Source of the DNA: Bacillota bacterium
GTDB taxonomy: Bacteria > Bacillota > Clostridia > Peptostreptococcales > Anaerovoracaceae
Reading direction: 5' to 3'
Length of the DNA stretch: 10,762 nucleotides
Assembly: GCA_029219125.1 (NCBI GenBank)
Contig: JAQXSU010000142.1
Coordinates: 1 to 10,762 of the forward strand
The position numbers and the translations under genes were made by a program. Positions 5,842-10,762 of this stretch are shown in pieces (the stretch's first letter is position 1; the number at the start of each line of letters is the position of its first letter). The notes beneath the pieces are model-generated. The model did not search any database. It was not told the DNA's origin and saw only the letters and a list, made by a program, of their open reading frames with translations.

Positions 5842-7077
5842 TCATTTACAGAGTTCAATTGCTTCTTTAATTTTTGCAGGCATTTTTCTGCATTCCTCTA
5901 CTGTGTTGGATGCCACGGAAACCCGCACGCCAGGCCCCAGCGGAATGGTAAAGATGTTGAATGTCTGCAGGGTCTCGCCCACCTTTTCCGGATTAGCGCA
6001 CGGAATGGTCACGAAGAAACCGGAGTCATACGGGCAGGTTTTCAGGCCGGCTTTTTCTGCTTCCGCCATAAAGACCTCTCCCCTTTCCCGCAAAATCCGC
6101 AGGTAGGACTCTCTCTCTTCGTCAACTTTCTGCTTTAATTCCGGGTTCTGCAGGATGGAGGCCAGCACCGTCATGGCCGCCCGGTTGCCGTTGGACCAGC
6201 TGGCCCGGCATTCCACGCTCATTACGTCTTTGAATTCTTTGGCAATTTCCGCCGTCGGCGCCATGCAGAGCAGCGCGCCGCAGCGCATGCCGTACATGGT
6301 ATATCCCTTGGATGCACTGAAGGCGATCAGCGGCAGAATGTTCTGCGGCAGCCCTTCCAGCTTCTTCAGGAAGAAACGGTATTCTTTTGCATCCCCGGAG
6401 AAATCCAGGTAGGCGATATCCACCACCAGAGCGATTTTTTTATCAGAATATGCAGATACTGTCTCCAGTACCTGATTCCAGTCTTCCTCCGTGAAGGTGT
6501 ATCCCGTCGGGTTGTGGGCCGGTGTATTGATGATGATGACGATCTCGTCCTGTGCGGACAGGATTTCTTCCAGCTTTTCTCCGAAGGACGGCCCATTGAA
6601 CTTATTCTCTTCATTGAAGAGTGTATATGTGGCCACTTCTCTTCCCAGTTCCTTCGCCACCAGATTATATGGATTCCAGTGCCAGTCGGATGTAAGGATC
6701 TTATCCCCCGGTTTCGTGTAGCCGGAGATAGCATTGCGGATTGCGCCGGTGCCGCCCGGCGTGTAGCAGGCTTCCACATAAACATTTTCCGGCATTTCAT
6801 CCAGAAAAACGGCTTTTTTCACACTTTCCAGATAGGCCGGCGTTCCCAGGATCGGCGCATAGGCTGCATAATCCTCCGGGGACAGGGCGCGGATGGCTTC
6901 CATGACGGAATCCAGCACCACGAGCTTACCTTCATCATTTAATAAAACACCGATGGTCGAATCGATGACGTTTTCTTTTCCGATTTGTGCGATACGTTCT
7001 TTTGCTCTGGAGGAAACCCCAAACAGCTTGTCCGGTGCGCCGATGGTGGTTCTTCCATTCTGCTGTGCGATAATCAT
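5842..7077 (-). CDS. PLP-dependent aminotransferase, class I/II (fold type I)
   Basis: A 411-residue cytoplasmic enzyme that transfers amino groups between an amino acid and a 2-oxo acid with pyridoxal phosphate. The complete active-site set of the aspartate/aromatic aminotransferase family is visible: NTPAHNPTG (184-192, with N189), D220 and Y223 in VVDIAYLDF, the Schiff-base lysine K257 in FSASKGYTMYG, R265 in GMRCG, and R385 in GPGVRVSVAS for the substrate carboxylate. PGGTGAIRNA (107-116) fits the phosphate-binding turn. The start ATG at 7077 has GAAAGGA 7 bases upstream. Predicted to have its own promoter and terminator, hence monocistronic. Overall style resembles aromatic or aspartate aminotransferases of anaerobes, but substrate preference cannot be decided. 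Location next to an Lrp-type regulator and a racemase suggests amino acid catabolism. Confidence 0.92.
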   Translation of the reverse strand: MIIAQQNGRTTIGAPDKLFGVSSRAKERIAQIGKENVIDSTIGVLLNDEGKLVVLDSVMEAIRALSPEDYAAYAPILGTPAYLESVKKAVFLDEMPENVYVEACYTPGGTGAIRNAISGYTKPGDKILTSDWHWNPYNLVAKELGREVATYTLFNEENKFNGPSFGEKLEEILSAQDEIVIIINTPAHNPTGYTFTEEDWNQVLETVSAYSDKKIALVVDIAYLDFSGDAKEYRFFLKKLEGLPQNILPLIAFSASKGYTMYGMRCGALLCMAPTAEIAKEFKDVMSVECRASWSNGNRAAMTVLASILQNPELKQKVDEERESYLRILRERGEVFMAEAEKAGLKTCPYDSGFFVTIPCANPEKVGETLQTFNIFTIPLGPGVRVSVASNTVEECRKMPAKIKEAIELCK

Positions 7078-7125
7078 ATCTCTGTCCTTTCTTCATGTTT
7101 CGGTACACGTTTCGTTTACGGCACT

Positions 7126-7154
7126 ATCATAAAAAAACAAAAAGGGAAAATCAA
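7126..7154 (-). promoter_or_regulatory. SigA-type promoter of the aminotransferase gene
   Basis: On the minus strand TTGATT (7154-7149), a 17-base spacer, then TATGAT (7131-7126). The predicted start is near 7119, about 42 bases before the ATG. The -35 lies within the hairpin of the upstream terminator and the spacer covers its T tract, so terminator and promoter share the same DNA. Confidence 0.65.
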
Positions 7155-7165
7155 CGATTTTCCCC
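7131..7165 (-). terminator. Terminator of the MATE-trmO operon
   Basis: On the minus strand GGGAAAATC (7164-7156) pairs perfectly with GATTTTCCC (7152-7144) around a 3-base loop, followed by a T-rich run to 7131. It lies about 40 bases after the trmO stop codon. Confidence 0.85.
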
Positions 7166-7202
7166 AATGGCTTATTTTTTCAAGTATTCTTCTTCCTAAA
7201 AT

Positions 7203-7952
7203 TTATTTTTTTTGTTTTTTCTCCTGTCCGGCCTCGGTTTCCGGCTGAAACGGTTCCACAGAAACCACCGTCAGAGTGCCTTCTTCCACCCGGAACCGAA
7301 GATCCATCCCACCGTAGGGCATGCCGTAGATTCTCTCCGGATCTTCCTGATAGGAAGGTCTGGGATCCTGTGCTAACAGCTGCCGTACCGTTTCCTGCAG
7401 TTCCCGGGGGATCTTTTCCAGAAGCGGCTGCGGAATCTCCACCGCAAGCCGGTAATCCCGCACTTTTTCCGTAAATCCGCCCGCCGCATCCGGTATGGAA
7501 TCGGAATAGGCCACATATGGCTTGATGTCGTAGACCGGCGTACCGTCCATCAGATCCGCACCGGTCACATGAAGCACCGTTCCCTCTTCCTCAAAGGAAA
7601 TGCCTTCCAGCTTCACGCAGGAAAGGCCGATGGGATTGGGCCGAAACGGAGACCGGGTGGCAAACACGCCTTTTCTCACATTTCCTCCCAGCCTTGGAGG
7701 ACGAACCGTGGCCGACCAGCTGCCGTCTTCCCGCACATTTTCCGAGAATTCCCACAGAAGCCACACATGACTGAAATCCGTAAGCCCACGCACCGCTTCC
7801 GGCTGGTTGTATGGCGGAACCAAAACCACCTCCGCCCTGGTGTCCACCAGGCCGCTCTGCCGCGGGATCCCAAATTTTGCGGGAAAATCCGAACGCACGT
7901 ATCCGATGGCCCGCATAGGTGTGATCTTCACAGATAGATTTCGCTGCGTCAT
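7203..7952 (-). CDS. trmO: tRNA (N6-threonylcarbamoyladenosine-37-N6)-methyltransferase TrmO
   Basis: A 249-residue member of the TrmO/TsaA (YaeB) family, which uses S-adenosylmethionine to methylate t6A37 to m6t6A in certain threonine tRNAs. The N-terminal beta-barrel-type catalytic domain shows AIGYVRSDFPAKFGIPRQSG (15-34), FATRSPFRPNPIGLS (97-111) and DGTPVYDIKPYV (136-147), all diagnostic. The C-terminal domain (about 165-235) contains DPRPSYQEDPERIYG (196-210), as in other full-length TrmO proteins. The last residues are a lysine-rich tail. The start is ATG at 7952, with AAGGAGA upstream inside the preceding gene; a longer in-frame extension to 8231 lies inside the transporter gene and is rejected. 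The ATG overlaps the transporter stop as ATGA, so translation is probably coupled. Confidence 0.94.
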   Translation of the reverse strand: MTQRNLSVKITPMRAIGYVRSDFPAKFGIPRQSGLVDTRAEVVLVPPYNQPEAVRGLTDFSHVWLLWEFSENVREDGSWSATVRPPRLGGNVRKGVFATRSPFRPNPIGLSCVKLEGISFEEEGTVLHVTGADLMDGTPVYDIKPYVAYSDSIPDAAGGFTEKVRDYRLAVEIPQPLLEKIPRELQETVRQLLAQDPRPSYQEDPERIYGMPYGGMDLRFRVEEGTLTVVSVEPFQPETEAGQEKKQKK

Positions 7953-9364
7953 GCGTTTTCTCTCCTTCTTCTTGCTTCCTCCACGGCCAGCCGGTGTTTC
8001 AGCTTCTTCCGGATCACCAGATAGCAGATAATATGAATCAGCGCAGTGATGGTCCAGGTCAGCGGATAGGAATAGTAGATGACCTGCGGCGTGTGAAACT
8101 GCGGAAGCTGGAATATGGTAGCAATCCAGAGAAGACGCAGTCCGCAGGCGCCTACCAGTGACACGATCATGGGCAGCACGGAATAACCCAGTCCCCGCAG
8201 GGATCCCACCATGGTATCCATCACACCACAAATCGCATAGGTGGTGGAAATGACGGAAAGACGGGTCAGACCCTTCTGAATGACGATGGTGCTGGTGGTA
8301 TACAAACCAAGAAGCACAGGGCCGAACACATAGGCCAGATTTCCGAGGACCAGTCCGCTGACAACGGCACAGCCCACAGAGGCCAGCAGAATCTTATTCA
8401 CCCGATCATACCTTCTGGCGCCCACATTTTGACTGGTAAAGGAAATGCACGCCTGATAGAAGGTGTTCATGGAAACGTATACGAAGTTTTCGATGTTGGA
8501 AGCGGCAGAGTTTCCCGCCACCACGATATTACCAAAGCTGTTGATGGCCGACTGAATTACCACATTGGACAGAGAGAACAGAATTCCGGAAAACCCCGCA
8601 GGAATCCCGATCTGCATGATCTTCACAAGCTCTTCTCTGTGTATCGCCAGCAGCTTCAGACGAAGCTTCATGCTTCCCGTCTCCCGCATCATGCACCGGA
8701 GAATCAGTCCGGCAGACAGACACTGGGAAATGGCCGTAGCAGCTGCCACACCTGCCACATCCATCTTCAGTGCGATGACGAAGATCAGATTAAGAACCAC
8801 ATTGACCACGCCTGCCAGTGCCAGATAATAGAGAGGACGCCGGGTATCCCCCACCGCCCGCAGGATGGCCGCACCGAAGTTATAGATCATCATGGCCGGC
8901 ATGCCCAGGAAATAGATCCGCAGATACAGGGTTGCCAGTCCCAGCACTTCTTCCGGGGACTGCATGGCTTCCAGCAGCACCCGGGAGCCCAGTGCTCCCA
9001 CCACAGTCAGAAAAATGCCGCTGAGCATGCTGAGAAGCATGGCGGTGTGAATGGTCCGGCTCAGCGCCACAGACTTTCGGGCGCCGTAATATCTGGCAGC
9101 CAGCACATTGGCACCCACCGAGAGACCGATAAACAGATTCACCAGCAGGTTGATCAGTGAGGAAGTGGAGCCTACGGCAGCGAGGGAGTTATCCCCGGCA
9201 AACCGACCTACCACGATGATGTCCGCTGCATTAAACAGTAGCTGAAGAATTCCCGATGCCATCAGCGGCAGGGAATAAATCAGTATCTTCTTCAGCACCG
9301 GACCATTGCACATGTCCATTTCATAGGTGCGCTTTTTCAGTTTCTGTTCTTCTGACTTCGGCAT
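7949..9364 (-). CDS. MATE family efflux transporter
   Basis: A 471-residue membrane protein with about 12 transmembrane segments, the standard size for multidrug and toxic compound extrusion transporters, which export compounds using a Na+ or H+ gradient. Diagnostic features are the first-lobe segment FNAADIIVVGRFAGDNSLAAVG (44-65), AARYYGAR, and the second-lobe segment with SAINSFGNIVVAGNSAASNIE, which mirrors it as expected for a two-lobed carrier. The C-terminal tail is strongly basic (KKLKHRL...RRRRENA). The start ATG at 9364 has AAGGAGT about 11 bases upstream, slightly long but the best site. It is the first gene of a two-gene operon with trmO, with a clear extended -10 promoter. Substrate is unknown. 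Confidence 0.93.
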   Translation of the reverse strand: MPKSEEQKLKKRTYEMDMCNGPVLKKILIYSLPLMASGILQLLFNAADIIVVGRFAGDNSLAAVGSTSSLINLLVNLFIGLSVGANVLAARYYGARKSVALSRTIHTAMLLSMLSGIFLTVVGALGSRVLLEAMQSPEEVLGLATLYLRIYFLGMPAMMIYNFGAAILRAVGDTRRPLYYLALAGVVNVVLNLIFVIALKMDVAGVAAATAISQCLSAGLILRCMMRETGSMKLRLKLLAIHREELVKIMQIGIPAGFSGILFSLSNVVIQSAINSFGNIVVAGNSAASNIENFVYVSMNTFYQACISFTSQNVGARRYDRVNKILLASVGCAVVSGLVLGNLAYVFGPVLLGLYTTSTIVIQKGLTRLSVISTTYAICGVMDTMVGSLRGLGYSVLPMIVSLVGACGLRLLWIATIFQLPQFHTPQVIYYSYPLTWTITALIHIICYLVIRKKLKHRLAVEEARRRRENA

Positions 9365-9393
9365 TTACTATGTCACTCCTTTTCATTGCCTCT

Positions 9394-9422
9394 ATCATAC
9401 CACGGCGGGATAAAATCTGCAA
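9394..9422 (-). promoter_or_regulatory. SigA-type promoter of the MATE-trmO operon
   Basis: On the minus strand TTGCAG (9422-9417), a 17-base spacer, then TATGAT (9399-9394), with TG one base before the -10 (extended -10). Transcription would start near 9387, leaving a leader of about 23 bases that contains the ribosome binding site. Confidence 0.75.
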
Positions 9423-9465
9423 GCCTCACCGCGAGTGTACCACCGAAACGAATGCCGCGGCATAC

Positions 9466-9503
9466 AAAAAACAGAACGGGGCTGCCCGCAGGCAGCCCCG
9501 TTC
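9466..9503 (-). terminator. Terminator of sstT
   Basis: On the minus strand GAACGGGGCTGCC (9503-9491) pairs perfectly with GGCAGCCCCGTTC (9486-9474) around a 4-base loop, then TG and six T. It is the strongest terminator in the window and lies about 25 bases after the sstT stop. Confidence 0.95.
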
Positions 9504-9528
9504 GCACAAATCCACAGTTGCGTGAGGA

Positions 9529-10740
9529 TTATTTTCTCTTTCTCTTCTCCGCAATATCCGCTGCAGCCGTAAACAGCACATCGGTGGAAGAGTTCAGTGC
9601 AGTTTCGCAGGAATCCTGAATGACTCCCACAATGAAGCCTACGCCTACCACCTGCATTGCCAGATCATTCGGAATACCGAAGAGAGAGCATGCCAGCGGA
9701 ATCAGCAGCAGGGAGCCGCCGGCCACGCCGGATGCGCCGCAGGCGCTGATGGCAGACAGTACACAGAGAATGATGGCAGTCGGAATATCCACTGCGATTC
9801 CCAGCGTGTGGGCTGCGGCCAGGGTCAGAATGGAAATGGTGATGGCTGCACCGCCCATGTTGATGGTGGCACCCAGAGGAATGGAAATGGAATAGGTATC
9901 CTTATCCAGACCCAGTTCATCACACAGCCGCATATTTACAGGAATATTGGCTGCAGAGCTTCTGGTGAAGAAGGCGGTGATGCCGCTGTCCTTCAGGCAC
10001 TTCAGCACCAGCGGGTACGGATTTTCCTTTGTATTGAAATATACAATAATCGGGTTGATCACCAGCGCATCGAACAGCATGGTGCCTACCAGTACAAGAA
10101 TCAGCTTGCCGTAATCCAGCAGGGTGGAAAGACCGCTGGTGGCGATGGAACTGAACACCAGACCCATAACGCCCAGAGGTGCGAAGCGGATCACCCATCT
10201 AACCACCTGGGAAACGGCTTCCGAAATATCAGACAGGAAGTTCTTCGTGGTTTCCGAAGCATGACGCAGTGCGATACCCAGCAGAATCGCCCAGGTCAGA
10301 ATACCGATGTAGTTGGCATTCAGCAGTGCATTGACCGGATTGGATACCACATTGAATACCAGTGTACGCAGTACTTCTGCGATGCCTTCCGGCGGTGCCA
10401 CATCAGAAGCACCTTCTGCCAGTGCCAGCTGGGTCGGGAAAATAAAGCTGACAACAACAGCGATGGTTCCTGCCAGGAATGTTCCCAGAAGATACAGGAC
10501 TAAAATACGTTTCATGTTGGTTTTCTGTCCGGTTTTATGCTGAGAAATCGCAGACATAACCAGGAAGAATACCAGAACCGGCGCCACTGCCTTCAGTGCA
10601 CCGACAAACAGATCACCGAAGATGGTGATGCCTGACAGCTTGTCCGGTGCTGCCAGCGCCAGTACGATACCTATGATCAGTCCGATGACGATCTGCTGCA
10701 CCAGACTGAGTCGGTTCCATTTCTTGAACAACTCTTTCAT
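9529..10740 (-). CDS. sstT: Serine/threonine:Na+ symporter SstT
   Basis: A 403-residue protein of the dicarboxylate/amino acid:cation symporter family (the GltPh fold), at the expected length for SstT, which imports L-serine and L-threonine with Na+. Family landmarks are the hairpin-1 serine-rich tip TRSSAANIPVNM (259-270), the Na+-site segment ATINMGGAAITI (291-302, SstT-type NMGG where glutamate carriers have NMDG), the hairpin-2 region ACGASGVAGGSLLLIP (333-348) and TM8 DSCETALNSSTDVLFTA (376-392). The start ATG at 10740 has GGAGGG 9 bases upstream. It ends in a strong terminator; its promoter is outside the window. It fits the amino acid uptake theme of the region. Confidence 0.95.
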   Translation of the reverse strand: MKELFKKWNRLSLVQQIVIGLIIGIVLALAAPDKLSGITIFGDLFVGALKAVAPVLVFFLVMSAISQHKTGQKTNMKRILVLYLLGTFLAGTIAVVVSFIFPTQLALAEGASDVAPPEGIAEVLRTLVFNVVSNPVNALLNANYIGILTWAILLGIALRHASETTKNFLSDISEAVSQVVRWVIRFAPLGVMGLVFSSIATSGLSTLLDYGKLILVLVGTMLFDALVINPIIVYFNTKENPYPLVLKCLKDSGITAFFTRSSAANIPVNMRLCDELGLDKDTYSISIPLGATINMGGAAITISILTLAAAHTLGIAVDIPTAIILCVLSAISACGASGVAGGSLLLIPLACSLFGIPNDLAMQVVGVGFIVGVIQDSCETALNSSTDVLFTAAADIAEKRKRK

Positions 10741-10749
10741 AATTCATTA

Positions 10750-10755
10750 CCCTCC
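10750..10755 (-). promoter_or_regulatory. Ribosome binding site of sstT
   Basis: GGAGGG on the minus strand, 9 bases before the ATG at 10740. An out-of-frame ATG lies between them (10748-10746), which is unusual but does not change the start call. Confidence 0.7.
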
Positions 10756-10762
10756 AAAAAAT

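Noticed and set aside
7953..8231. N-terminal extension of trmO into the MATE gene
   Set aside because: The extra residues have no family similarity and come from the transporter reading frame shifted; the ATG at 7952 with an upstream AAGGAGA gives the normal TrmO N-terminus.
8429..9160. A 243-codon plus-strand open frame opposite the MATE gene
   Set aside because: Its translation is rich in His, Gln and Arg with no membrane or domain pattern, as expected for the antisense of a hydrophobic transporter; it has no supported ribosome binding site and the minus-strand gene is unambiguous.
9808..10503. A 231-codon plus-strand open frame opposite sstT
   Set aside because: Composition is that of an antisense shadow (Gln/His/Cys rich), lying fully inside a well-conserved symporter gene.

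Overview
The window reads as a chromosomal stretch from a mid-GC member of the Clostridia (anaerobic Firmicutes). Reasons: strong AGGAGG-type ribosome binding sites throughout, compact spacing, classical stem-plus-U-run terminators after most transcription units, SigA promoters with 17-bp spacers, and a gene content dominated by amino acid and peptide metabolism. This placement is inference from style and content. There are no tRNAs, rRNAs, insertion sequences or CRISPR arrays.

Left third (1-4390): a sigma-54 module. A plus-strand gene (773-2803) encodes a sigma-54 enhancer-binding activator with a sensory N-terminus, a PAS-like region, a complete AAA+ domain and a winged-helix-like C-terminus. 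It is flanked by two minus-strand targets: a DmpA/P1-family (MEROPS S58) aminopeptidase that runs off the left edge (start at 522), and an APC/LAT-type amino acid permease (2912-4279). Both have a -24/-12 promoter upstream, with exact GG-N10-GC geometry: the permease match is essentially perfect (TGGCAC-N5-TTGCT), and the peptidase match is one base off (TGGCAT-N5-TTGCA). The natural reading is a local regulon in which the activator senses a peptide or amino acid signal and turns on a peptidase and a permease. A shared hexamer about 40 bp upstream of both -24 elements, and a perfect inverted repeat over the peptidase start point, are candidate control sites.

Middle (4486-7077), all minus strand: a PLP aminotransferase gene with its own promoter and terminator, followed by an lrp/AsnC-type regulator and an aspartate/glutamate-racemase-family gene that form one operon with a strong extended -10 promoter and a clear terminator. 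Together with the left module this makes an amino acid (possibly D-amino acid) handling cluster.

Right (7131-10762), minus strand: a MATE efflux transporter and trmO (tRNA t6A37 methyltransferase) form a two-gene operon with a 4-base stop/start overlap. The last gene is sstT, a Na+/serine-threonine symporter with its own terminator; its promoter lies beyond the right edge. All intergenic regions are shorter than 300 bp, and their promoters, terminators and palindromes are listed below. Eight of the nine genes are on the minus strand; only the activator is on the plus strand.
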